From the NCBI RefSeq assembly GCF_918797505.1, contig NC_092797.1, forward strand, positions 56,134,192 through 56,198,191: DNA of 64,000 nt, in the 5' to 3' direction. How positions within the stretch are numbered: position 1 is the first letter of the stretch; each line of letters opens with the position of its first letter. This stretch comes from Bemisia tabaci (Eukaryota; Arthropoda; Insecta; Hemiptera; Aleyrodidae). The translations under genes and the position numbers were made by a program. This document shows, one piece after another, positions 53,870 through 64,000 of this stretch. The notes under the pieces are model-generated. The model saw only the letters and a list, made by a program, of their open reading frames with translations. It was not told where the DNA came from and did not search any database.

Positions 53870-54240
53870 AAAATATTAAAAATGATGATAGTTGTGTGAT
53901 CGGTCCGTAAGAGGATGTTTTTGTGGCCGGTTTTCCTAATGATGGCTTCTTTGACTTGCTTATAGGAATTTTTTGATGGTAGAAAATTCATTAAAAATTT
54001 CAGCTAACTTATGGATGGCTTTATCTAGGAGTTTTTTTTAACTAATCCTATTCTTAGATCTAGGCCAGGAACATTTTTTGTATTACATTTACCAATTCGT
54101 TTGTGAATTCCTTCATATGTGGGTAACGTAGAGTGGAAACATGTATTAGACTTGATTCCATGTAGAGTGTATGATGATATTTGGCGTATTATTTAGAGTC
54201 GTAGAACCATCCAAAAAAGTTATGTGGTCAAGAGTGGCGG
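53870..54240. repeat. Interspersed repeat, copy 1 (partner 62989-63240)
   Basis: Two blocks are shared with the right-hand copy in the same orientation: aaaaatgatgata...aatgatggcttctttga...gatggctttatct, and ttggcgtattatttagagtc followed by gtagaaccatccaaaaaagt. Their order differs between the copies. A peptide-like frame over the second block (ITFLDGSTTLNNTPN) is common to both only because the DNA is repeated. Confidence 0.6.
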
Positions 54241-54594
54241 TAGCCACCCCCGGTCGAGGAAAATGACGTCCTACTAAAGTCCCGATAACAAACGGGTGGC
54301 CGACACTCTTAGTCACAGGCAACTCCCTTAACTTGAAAATTGATTCGATTGCCATTCGACTGCAGCCCAAACGACGGCACGGATTCCTACGATCTTGGTA
54401 TCTACGGACGCATCTCAATTAGGACTACAAAGTGGAAGAGTTTCAATAAGATCCATTGAGTTTTCAAAAAGTTATAAGCACTTAATGACCCAAAACAAGG
54501 AAAATTTTACTTTTTACTTTGCCGGGAAATTTGAATTTCAAGAATCCAGGGTACTGAGAAAGTCACTCAAACTCCGCGATAACGGTAAACCTTA

Positions 54595-57500
54595 GGCCGG
54601 AATTTTAAGACGTTACTCGAAACTTCCTCGACTCGAGATTTACTCGACTCGAGGAACCTCCAAAACGGCCTCGACTCGAAACTCACTCGACTCGAGAAAA
54701 AACTCCTCGACTCGAAAATCTACTCACTCGAAAATCTCTCGACTCGAAACTCCGTCGTCCAAAAAAAAAAAATGGCTTCCAGGTGAGAGAATGACGTTCA
54801 ACGTCAATTAAAGAACAGATTAGGAATTTATTTGGAATAATAATCATGGAAAAGTGCGTCAAATTAAACTTTAGCGGCTACTTTCATAAATTCCCGGGCC
54901 ATGAGTTAATTTCTGATTCATCCGCTTGAGTATGCATTCGTGAGATGGTGACTGGTGAGAAGGCGGCCCCGGCCATTCATTGTATTTGTTTGTTTGTTTA
55001 TCAGTGCCAGACCAGTAATCCTTTTAATTAATTGTTTCAAAGTTAATAATTCGATTTCTTAGTGGTTTTTGTGTTTCTTTATGTGATATAGCCCTTTGTG
55101 TCATAGTTCAAGCGTTCAATGGATCCTAATCGTCTTTGAGAACACGGCTAAACCCACACCACAGATGCTTAACATTCATGCGATTGAATGGAAGTGAATT
55201 TCTCGGTGATTGAACCTTTCTTTTCTCCTCAGTACTTATTTTCATCATACATGTATTCCATCATGAATTCTCTGTGAAATTTCTCGGAAATGCGTGATTT
55301 ATTCTCCGGAGAAAAGTTGATAGTGTAGCCCTTATCCAAGCGTCAGCGTCTCAAATACGTACCAATTATGAAACCCTGTGCTTTATTATTTCATTTATAT
55401 TGTCCACATGTGATTTATAGCAAAGGAATATCCGTTTCTCTCAGGTAACTTATCAAAAATTACAAACCATACCCTCACTCAAAAGCATCTTCTTTCAAAG
55501 CCCTTTGGTTAAGATTGTGATTCATCAAGTTGTCAGCTGGTTTTCACAAACACAAGTTCTATCGAGTCAACATTGAACATTAAACACTGTACCTATGAGC
55601 AGATTTGTGACTTTAGAGATTAGGTTTTTCTTCATTTTCCAGTTTCTGAACATGATTTAATAGAAGTTTTCTACTTGGCCTCTGAAAGCACAAGCATAGG
55701 CCACATTAAGCGATTCGTATCTCTCATGACTATCAATCTTATTCTACCTAATAAGCGTTTTAGAGCTCACTGAGTGTATGTTGAGACAAAAGTCTAGTAT
55801 TTTCTTGTCACTGCTCACCAATGGTGCTGTCTGAAAGCATGTATCAACCTGTTATATTGCTGCTGACTTGGAGCTGATCAGATAATGACATTCGTCTCAA
55901 CATGCGATGAGCAAGCTCTAACAGCGATGCGCAACTGATTGCCTAATCTAGAGGACTTTGCTATCATGATGCTTTTCTTTGGGTTGGTATGTCAAGTGCT
56001 CATAATTCTTTGAAATTAAAATGTGTACGGTCTCCTGGCCCTCAGGTATTTACCTAAGTTAATCCTGAACCAAAGGAATCTCTACTGAGTCATAATATTC
56101 ACTTATCCCGACACACTGCAGCACATGGGCAGTTCGAATGCTATTCTCATCAAAGTGTCAGACTCAAGAGTTTCCAAGATGGCCATTGCCCAGCATTTAA
56201 GAGAGCAACCTACCTCAGCAGTTTGTGTATCTAGTGGCTGTCTCATTCAAAGATCATGGTTCTCTGCTGATTTGATATTAAACAATTTGCGGAGACCATG
56301 GATTGATTGTCCACAGCTGTCAATTTCAACGCAACTCATCAGCCTCTGAATTCACTCTTCCACGTACCCTCTCATCCTTCAAATCTTCTACCATATAGTG
56401 CAGAGAGTTTGATTTTCTGTGAGTATTCATGACATCATGTTCTATAACTTTCATTCCTTCAGCACACAGTATTTTTCTTTTAGGTTCGGCTATTAACCTT
56501 GACCTGAAATGCCCATTTTGTTTTGACTACATGCTTAGCTAAAATTACTTCGTCACCAAGTGTCCACATTTGTAGTGAAGTGGTGAAGCTGCTCATAAAT
56601 TAACTGATTTGATTCTCTCTTCTCAGAAACATTGGAATTCCTCACTCAAATATTGCTTCATTTTTGTTGATGGGACAAACTTGATCTTTTCTCAGTGCTT
56701 CATTTCTCCTCTAGTTCTTATGATGATTTTTTGGGGGGAAGGAGGGAGAGGCCAAGGTGCAAAAAGTTAGAGTGAGCATGTTCATGTGTTTTCTCGTGTC
56801 CTTTTGTATGTTTTTAATTATGCTCTCACTATTTTTGCAATACCTGGCACCCATGGCGTCACTAGAAATCGCCCTGATAAATTCTATTTTTTAAGGAATT
56901 CATTGCTCGGGAAGCCTAACCAGTGGAAATTGTTTGTATGTTTCTCTGAGACTCGGCGCTCAGTTGTTAGAAATCTGAGGCCCCAAAATCATTATTCTGC
57001 CTCACTTTACTGAAGAAGTAAATGAGGCCATTTTTAATCCAATCTGTCAATTTTTATGTTGATTTTCTAGGGAGTTACCTACAGGAGTGTTAGCAAAGAA
57101 TGGGGGAATAATGAGTTGCTCGAACATTTTTCTCCCTGAAAAACTGAAAATTCAGTGTCAGGTTCTTCAGGTTTTTTTTGGAGGAGTAGGAGGGAGGGCG
57201 GGGGACGAAGATGAATTCAGGATGAAAGCTATTTCTTTATTTCGTGGAAAACCCATGTTTAAATTAAAGTAAATTAGGTTAAAAACCAAGATAGACTTTT
57301 GCAAGTTATTATTTTTGATTAAAAACAATACCTCAGGGAACCAAATGTTTTTTCACCGAAACAAACGATGTAATGTCTTAGATGACAAAAAACGGGAATA
57401 ACTTTTAAAACTATCATAAAAATATTTTATTGAACATCAATTACATCAACTCCACGTCAAATGAAACCCATTAATGCCCTTGGAATTGCATTAGGATCAC

Positions 57501-58513
57501 TATTTGATGAGGACTTTGAATTTGAAAGTAGCTTCGTAAAGTGCATGACCAAAATCCCAAGTGCACAGATTGCCATAAGTAGCAATTACATTGTAACAAT
57601 ATTGCAATTCCACTGAGTGTTGTGTATGTTGCCTAGCTCCTATTTGAAGGGGTCCCGTTTATTGAAACTTGTTGCAATTTTTCAATGCATTGCATATTGC
57701 CTATCTTTCTGACACATGGAACTCATTTTGTTGATTGTTTAAAATCAGCATAAATCGACTAAATGATGTAAAAATGTTGCAATTTAATGGTAAAAAAATT
57801 ACAATTGTATTGAAATCAAACTGCAATTTAATTTCAATATTTTCGTTGCACTGTGCTACTTGGGATGCGTAGTACCCGTGGCGCTGTACTCTTCAGTAGC
57901 TCTTTCTGAGGTTCACTTTCTTTGATGAAGCTTTGAGGGAAAGGAGGGGATGCTCTTCGCACGGGGGTGGATTTAAGGATTTTTTTACTCTGAAAAATTA
58001 ACCCTCTATGACAATATAAAATGTTGAAATTCAATGTCCGTGACCCCCAAAAATCGCCCTTCAGCTACCGTTTCAAAACACCGAAGTCGTAAGGTAGTTG
58101 CAACTGAGAAGGAGAAGTTCTAGAGGCAAAACAGTATACTTTTTTCTTTGAAGGGAAAAATAGCATACATATCTAAAGTAAACAAGGGAAAGTGGGTAAA
58201 ATTAAATTTTAGCAATAAAATTCATAAAAAAATTCACTTCATTCAAATTCACTTTCATAACAAAACAAATCACTTTCAACCAAGTTTCCTCAGAACTCCC
58301 TTGAGGGACCTCAGTACCTCCCTCACGAAAATCTCGAGATTGACTCAACGAAATTCACTTGAGGAAATTTGGAGGTGACTCGAAGCGCGTTTCGAGTCGA
58401 GGAAATTTCGAGTCGCGTCTTAAAATACCGTCAATTCTCGAGGACACTCGAAAAGCGTACTCAAGGAAATCTCGAGTCGAGGAAGTTTCGAGTAACGTCT
58501 TAAAATTCCGGCC
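54595..58513. mobile_element. Harbinger-like 3.9-kb element with long perfect TIRs
   Basis: The ends GGCCGGAATTTTAAGACG and the exact reverse complement pair, and identity continues through gttactcgaaacttcctcga to about 47 bp. Subterminal regions are packed with ctcgactcgag-type repeats on both sides. The 3-bp direct repeat TTA flanks it (54592-54594 and 58514-58516), the usual target of PIF/Harbinger elements. The interior is AT-rich and lacks a recognisable transposase. Its middle (about 55000-57300) has the base composition of untranslated mRNA or host DNA rather than of a transposon, so captured host sequence is possible. Confidence 0.75.
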
Positions 58514-60633
58514 TTAGACCCATAAAAGTGGGTACCTAAAGAATCGTCATGTTACCGTGTCCACGGGTTTTTACAGTTTTGTAACATTCCTAGTGATCTT
58601 AAAGAGAAATTACGGAAAATACGACTAAACTGCCCGTCATGACCATCTTTAACAACAGATTTCTCGCTTACCCGGCCGCGGATTGTAATGGAGCCTATAT
58701 AAAGGGCACTCCGTGAAGATGTGAGGATTTCATTTTGCCTCATAAAAAAGCGCTTTATCTCACGGATAATCCAGCATCCGCTTACATCCTTCAAAATTTT
58801 AGCTATAATTTTTGAATTTAGAAAAAAACCAGTAATATAATGGTTCAACGCCATTGGTTCATTCTGTTCAGGTTCGTCCGAGTTTCGGGAACGAAATTCC
58901 TGTCGTCGTTATCAACCTCCATCTACTGTATTTATTTGTGAATAATGAACAGATGTACTTTAAAAGTTCAATTCATTTTGGATCCTAACTAATATTACAC
59001 ACTTATATTATTACGCCCACTTTTATCCCGATACACTACTTCATTGGTTTCTTAAAAATCTCAAGTATTTCTGGTCGGTCGTTGCCAACCTCTTTAACTA
59101 GTTGTGAATAGATTTACCTAATTTGGATAAGAGTTTAATTCTTTGTAGATGCTAACTACTATATTTACATACTCATATAATTACGTCTCACGTGTTCTAC
59201 TGGAGCCCGATATACTATAACCTTAGTTTCTCTTAAAATTTTCAAGTGGTATCTTTATTTTATTGAACGAAAATGTGACAATTTTTAAGTGAGGTTATGT
59301 CGTCATGTTTATGTCAGTACCTGACCTAAGCGATAGATGTAATTCAGGTAAATTACGTTAACGAAATTACACCGAAATTTTGCCAAACTCTAAAGAGGAA
59401 GCAGCATTTACATCACAGAATGCATGCTCGTGACTAAAGTCTAAAAATTACTGGAATATGAGCCTCGGCCTTCACATGCGACTGTCACTGAACTTCGACC
59501 AAAATTTATTCGCTCTATATCTTGCCATCAACCTATGTGCTCTGGAGTGATTATGCTTCTCTGAAGTGTATGTTATTTACATTAAGAACATGTTTCCTTC
59601 ATGATTTATCTTGGAATCCTCCTATCTCTTCTACCGTTCTTGTTACGCGTGGCTTGCGAACCTGAGTATGTGAGGCACAATTCCATCCCTTTTCGGAACA
59701 GTTCAATCATAGGTCAACTTAATGTCACATAATCAAAGGTCTTTGACTGTGAGCATTTGCTCAAATTGGTTTCTTCTGAGTCGCTTTGATTTTGCGTCAG
59801 GAGTTGTTAGAAACTTCATTTTGCCCAACAATGTATAACAAGGTCTTTAATGAAAGGTATGTACCCGTTTTATTCTCATAATTTCATAAGTTGATGATAA
59901 AAATACAATGAAGGCTTCATTTTCTTGCATAAATTGCTGTGTGAAATGGGTGCGTCCTTCCCTCCTCTATTTAAAAGAGTAACAGAATGTATCGCCCATC
60001 TGTTTAGAGGACTTCAGTATTAAGATACGTAGGTACGTGTTCCTGTCTAGTTCCATTGCAATAAGTGTGATTGTGTTAATCAAGGCTAAATACAATTAGA
60101 CCCCATGGTATCAATGTAATCATAAATGCCTCTCCACTCTTACCAACTAGGTGCGGCATATCCTCCGATCAAGCGATGGAGATTGCCGTCTCAGTAGGTA
60201 TGAGGGTGAGCCTACGAACCCAGGTATGGTGACCGTAAGTACCGCTTTGGCCTCTCACATTCAGATAAGCCTTTTTTTCTAATGAACTCATGCCAATACT
60301 TAGATCTCCAGACTTATTTACTGCATTAAGAACACATAAGATAATAAATTAAATAGGTCAAGTCAGTTGTCAATCTTTATACCAAGTGCAGGTACCAACA
60401 TAATTTTTTGTCATTGGGTGGACAAAGGACACTAGCTGCAATGCAGCGATTCATAGATTCAATTGTTCCCAACCGATCCGTGATTTGGCATCACTCCTTT
60501 GGATAAAAAGATCACGATATTTCCATTATTATTAATTAAAAACATCATTTAATTTGACAACAGTTCTGTGTGCGTTTCCCACTGTCTGAAGTTCAGTAAA
60601 AATAAGGACTCAATTGTGGTGGCCACATTCTTC
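58514..60633. other. Non-coding stretch with a possible TATA promoter
   Basis: CCTATATAAAGGGCAC at about 58695-58710 on the plus strand is a good TATA box. A short frame ATGGTTCAACGCCATTGG at 58840 ends at a weak donor, too little to call a gene. No second exon was identified. The remainder is AT-rich with no recognised repeat boundaries. Confidence 0.35.
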
Positions 60634-61018
60634 TAGAGTACCTGTATAGCGAGAGTATGGACAGATGTGAAACTCCGAAAATCCATCAGGCCTTCACCGA
60701 TGCTTCTGCGAATAAAGTTAGGGCCCAGAAATGCAGCCAACCTATGAATTTCAATTATCCAGAAAGATTTACTAATACTATTGTTACGAACCGTCGTTTA
60801 TTAAGCACGTGTTTGACTCCGTTTTTGCATAAATTTACTCAATTTTCCGGAAGAACGCTCATTTATGTACATTCTTGGGCATCTCGGTTAGAATTGGAAC
60901 CTGCAGACTGGCAGTGAAATTTTGTGCGTTGGAAGTTGGTTAGAAGGGTGGCTGCACTTTTGGGCCCTAAGCCCTCCATGAAGCGATCTGTCCATACTCT
61001 CGCTATACAGGTACTCTA
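60634..61018. mobile_element. TIR element with 8-bp target duplication
   Basis: The ends TAGAGTACCTGTATAGCGAG and CTCGCTATACAGGTACTCTA are perfect inverted repeats, and similarity extends through agtatggacagat to about 33 bp. The direct repeat cattcttc flanks the element (60626-60633 and 61019-61026). 385 bp. The 86-residue frame inside has no recognised motif. A relative lies at 45320-45643. Confidence 0.85.
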
Positions 61019-61158
61019 CATTCTTCATGATGCAGTTAGAGTTACTTCTCAACCAATGAACACCTGCAGATTCGTTTCGAAATCAGCATTGGTGCGCTCT
61101 CTCGCGGCTAACGCCGAAACCCTAGTTTTCACTTTCACTTTTCTCCACCAGTAGCGCT

Positions 61159-61640
61159 GTGTGAACCCGACGGCACTTATCATCATTGTGGCTTATGGAG
61201 AAATCAAGAACTACTTGTGTTTTTTCGACATTTTTAATTCAATCATCATTCATTTTTGCAAATTTTGCTGCAAACGGGTAGTTAAAGCCATAGTGAATCC
61301 ATTAATGTATCATACTCTTGAATAATATTCCAAAAAGGAAGTAAATTGAGACTTAAACCAAGTGTGAACCGACAAGCATTTCTTATCACGGCGGCTTACG
61401 GGAAAAGCAACGACTGCTTGTGTTTTTTCGACATTTTTTAAGTCAATCGATATTAATTTGTGTAAATTTTGCTATAAATAGATGGTCAAAGCCATAATAA
61501 ATCCATTCATGTATGTTACTCCTGGATTTTATTCATATAGGGATTTAATTTCTGACTTATACAAAGTGTGAACCAAACCGGCATTCTAACATGGTGGCTT
61601 ATGGAGAAATCAACAACACTGCTTGTGTTTTTTCGACGCT
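61159..61640. repeat. Tandem repeat, 204-bp unit
   Basis: Units begin at 61159, 61363 and 61567 with gtgtgaacc, followed by ggcttatgg(a/g)aaa and cttgtgttttttcgac, so the period is exactly 204 bp for two full units and a partial third. The units have diverged by many substitutions but few indels. Non-coding. Confidence 0.8.
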
Positions 61641-61716
61641 TCGGTTTTGCTAGTTCTTCGTACAGCCAGACCTTTAGGTACTTATTCACCCAAAAACGAC
61701 CTGATATAAACTACAA

Positions 61717-62970
61717 AAACCCTCAAAAACATTTTTCGGGCAAAAAATCCGGTCGAGGAAATTGACGTGTCACTTCCTTTTCAAGTATAAGATAGGCAAA
61801 AACCTTTGATGAATTCCCAAGGTCCACTAAGACTAATAATCATCAAAAAGTTCAAAAAAAAAAAAAATAAATCCCTTGCCAAAAATAAATAAAAAAAAAC
61901 CGATTTTGAGATAAATCCCTCGAATGAACTTGAAATCACAAAATCGGTCGAGGATGTCAACTAAAACTTTTCCCCCTTTAATTATGAGCTCCGCAAGAAG
62001 CGTGACTCGCTTGTACCTTTTCATACACGAGCCGCACGAATTCATCTCTTCTTCTCTCCTCTCCTTCCGTCCATGGACAGAGGTCCAAAATTTTTCGGAT
62101 TTACTGACGCGACCGGCTGCGGCTCGGTGCGTAAACATGGGTGGATTATACTAAGATCACACATAAGTCAGAGAGAAACACGTACAACCTGTCGACTTAA
62201 GTGGGGCTCATTCCGTGAAGGGACTCAACTCCTCCACTATAACAATTCCACTAATAATTTTGCGATTCAGAAATCCCCTCACTTGTCCGGACCTAACGTG
62301 TCTGTCGAAATGTCATCCAATGGTACAGATGTATTTTATACTTAACTGATAGAGTGTAAGAACAATTATTACTTACAACCTACCTACCGTCCAAAGCAAA
62401 TGGTAAGCTCCCTTAAAAAAAAAATCCATGTTTCAGATGAATCATGTTTCGAAAAAGTCTAACATGTGGTTATGGAAAAATGGGTCGACTGGTGAAATTG
62501 CAACCGACTTGAAGCCGACATCAGGGATGATAAGAAGGCACCGATTCACTGAGAGCATCGAGCCGCAGCCGGTCGCGTCAGTAAATCCGAAAAATTTTGG
62601 ACCTCTGTCCATGGACGGAAGGAGAGGAGAGAAGAAGAGATGAATTCGTGCGGCTCGTGTATGAAAAGGTACAAGCGAGTCACGCTTCTTGCGGAGCTCA
62701 TAATTAAAGGGGGAAAAGTTTTAGTTGACATCCTCGACCGATTTTGTGATTTCAAGTTCATTCGAGGGATTTATCTCAAAATCGGTTTTTTTTTATTTAT
62801 TTTTGGCAAGGGATTTATTTTTTTTTTTTTTTGAACTTTTTGATGATTATTAGTCTTAGTGGACCTTGGGAATTCATCAAAGGTTTTTGCCTATCTTATA
62901 CTTGAAAAGGAAGTGACACGTCAATTTCCTCGACCGGATTTTTTTGCCCGAAAAATGTTTTTGAGGGTTT
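61717..62970. mobile_element. Fold-back element with about 410-bp arms
   Basis: The left arm 61717-62126 and right arm 62559-62970 are almost exact reverse complements (for example gaattgacgtgtcacttcct / aggaagtgacacgtcaattt). They are separated by a 432-bp unique spacer. The longest shared frame (69 residues) appears in both arms on opposite strands only because of the inversion. No target duplication was evident, and repeat copy 62989-63240 begins right outside the right arm. Confidence 0.85.
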
Positions 62971-62988
62971 GGCGTATGGCGTATAATT

Positions 62989-63240
62989 TGGCGTATTATT
63001 TAGAGTCGTAGAACCATCCAAAAAAGTTATGTAGTAGAAAATAAAACATGTAGCACGGTGCGGTGTACAAGGTGACCAGGCTCGCACGAAAGGAAAATAT
63101 TCAAAATGATGATAATAGTATATAATCGGTCTGTGAAGAAAGATCTTTTTTAGCTGGTTTTCTTTCATGTGGAATAGGATAATGATGGCTTCTTTGAATT
63201 GTTTAAGAATGTTATGTTGATAGGAAAAAAATGGTAATAA
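62989..63240. repeat. Interspersed repeat, copy 2 (partner 53870-54240)
   Basis: It starts ttggcgtattatttagagtc and gtagaaccatccaaaaaagt, then includes aaaatgatgataatag and aatgatggcttctttgaatt as in the left copy. It runs directly into the T run at 63271. Confidence 0.6.
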
Positions 63241-63270
63241 CTCAGCTAACTTGCTGGCTTTATCTGGGTG

Positions 63271-64000
63271 TTTTTTTTTTTTTTTTTTTTTTTTTTTTAG
63301 TAGTAGGTAATTTGTATAGTGTCTGTGCTCCCAGCATGTGTTTCCGAAAATTTCTCTCACCCAAGCTGCATTTCGATGCACCTGTGAGAAAAGCAAGTAC
63401 GTGCAAAGGGGAATAAACCACAGAAAAGCCGTTCTGCGATCTCTTAGTTTTTGACCATAGTTCCTCTTGATTGAAGACGCTGTAATTTTTGGGATTTACA
63501 AACCAACCCGCAGGTTTTGAGATAAAATTGGCTTGTCCAGCATTGTTGTTATAAGTAAGTACCATCGTTCTATGGTCGCTGAGATTTTCTTTATCTAGAA
63601 TGTTCATCGAGACTTTTCCGTAAATGTCCTCTGTTGTAAAGATAATGTCAATCACGGATTTTCCTCTGTGTCCCCAGCACAAACGTCGGTGTAAAATTAT
63701 GTGGGTCGTTTACGCAGAAAAGGTTGTTACTTAGCATCCAGTCTTCCACTATCTTGCCTTTTCCATTCGTGTCGATGTCTCCCCAACAAGTGGATCTACT
63801 GTTGAAATCTCCCGAGATAATGGTTTTACTCTGGGTTTCTTTCAACAGTTTCTCCATCTTCAATAATGACATTTCCAGTCCTTTATCCCCGTCCTTGGTG
63901 TTTAAGTAACAACAGATAATAGTTACATCTTGCCATTTAAATGATAGAATAGGTTGCTGGTAAAGGTATATCTTAGAGACGTTGAACCATGTTAAACAGG
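63271..64000 (-). pseudogene. Poly(A)-tailed LINE endonuclease fragment
   Basis: On the minus strand the sequence encodes part of an apurinic-type endonuclease domain of a non-LTR retrotransposon: VTIICCYLNTKDG, IISGDFNSRSTCWGD (the GDFN catalytic block), then GHRGKSVIDIIFT and NLSDHRTMVLTY (the SDH block). A one-base frameshift near 63673-63690 separates the two halves. The reading continues to about 63300 and then the DNA becomes 28 A residues (T run 63271-63298). No reverse transcriptase follows, so this copy ends inside the element's open frame. The 5' part lies beyond the window. It is not the missing half of the fragment at 47726-48994 as far as can be judged. Confidence 0.75.

Noticed and set aside
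54146..54418. Peptide ITFLDGSTTLNNTPN conserved between 54 kb and 63 kb as a gene
   Set aside because: The similarity is at DNA level within an interspersed repeat, and the surrounding frames differ and contain stops.
58834..58880. Short first exon ATGGTTCAACGCC after a TATA box
   Set aside because: The donor (GTTCGT) is weak, the peptide is ten residues and no following exon was found; kept only as a remark in the stretch description.
61833..62834. Identical 69-residue frames on opposite strands
   Set aside because: They are the two arms of the fold-back element; no motif or codon constraint is visible.

Overview
The window is nuclear DNA of an animal, most likely an insect and possibly a hemipteran; the exact organism is inference and not proven here. 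Coding information is sparse and split by spliceosomal introns (GT..AG, polypyrimidine tracts). The rest is crowded with short terminal-inverted-repeat (TIR) transposons, fold-back elements, a tRNA-derived SINE and non-LTR retrotransposon fragments. No bacterial-type operons, rRNA genes or CRISPR arrays are present.

The core of the window (about 15.9-51.0 kb) is a divergent, head-to-head pair of related genes reconstructed here from splice signals and matching codon phases. The minus-strand gene (29207 down to 15911) and the plus-strand gene (36518 to 51004) each have six exons. In both, a tiny first exon encodes just a signal-peptide-like start beginning MRL, the middle exons encode Arg/Ser-rich and Pro-rich low-complexity sequence, an acidic stretch precedes the last intron, and the last exon is a C3HC4 RING finger. 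Intron phases are the same in both genes (0, 2, 1, 1, 1), and the lengths sum to whole codons (323 and 384 residues). One minus-strand exon (exon 2) is only a candidate. The proteins would be secreted or ER-targeted RING-type ubiquitin-ligase-like proteins. Secretory RING-finger proteins have been described as candidate effectors in grape phylloxera, so an effector role is a reasonable hypothesis but is not shown by this sequence.

Mobile DNA has reshaped this locus. Between the two start codons lies a 5.87-kb block bounded by two near-identical 0.7-kb TIR elements, with an 8-bp target duplication only at its outer ends; without it the two genes would be about 1.4 kb apart. The Pro-rich exon 3 of the minus-strand gene sits between two long, nearly identical inverted repeats (19369-22172 and 24924-27152), an arrangement that could favour hairpin RNA, exon circularisation or inversion. 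One arm carries an 851-bp near-perfect palindrome.

Left of the pair (1-15.9 kb) are the first coding exon and GC-rich promoter of an unidentified minus-strand gene (about 3.57-4.1 kb), several TIR elements with recognisable target duplications, an element with terminal arrays of GTCCAC, and a SINE with a 14-bp target duplication. Right of the pair (51-64 kb) are a hAT-like element, a 3.9-kb Harbinger-like element with perfect long TIRs, tandem repeats, a fold-back element, and a poly(A)-tailed fragment of a non-LTR retrotransposon endonuclease that runs off the window.
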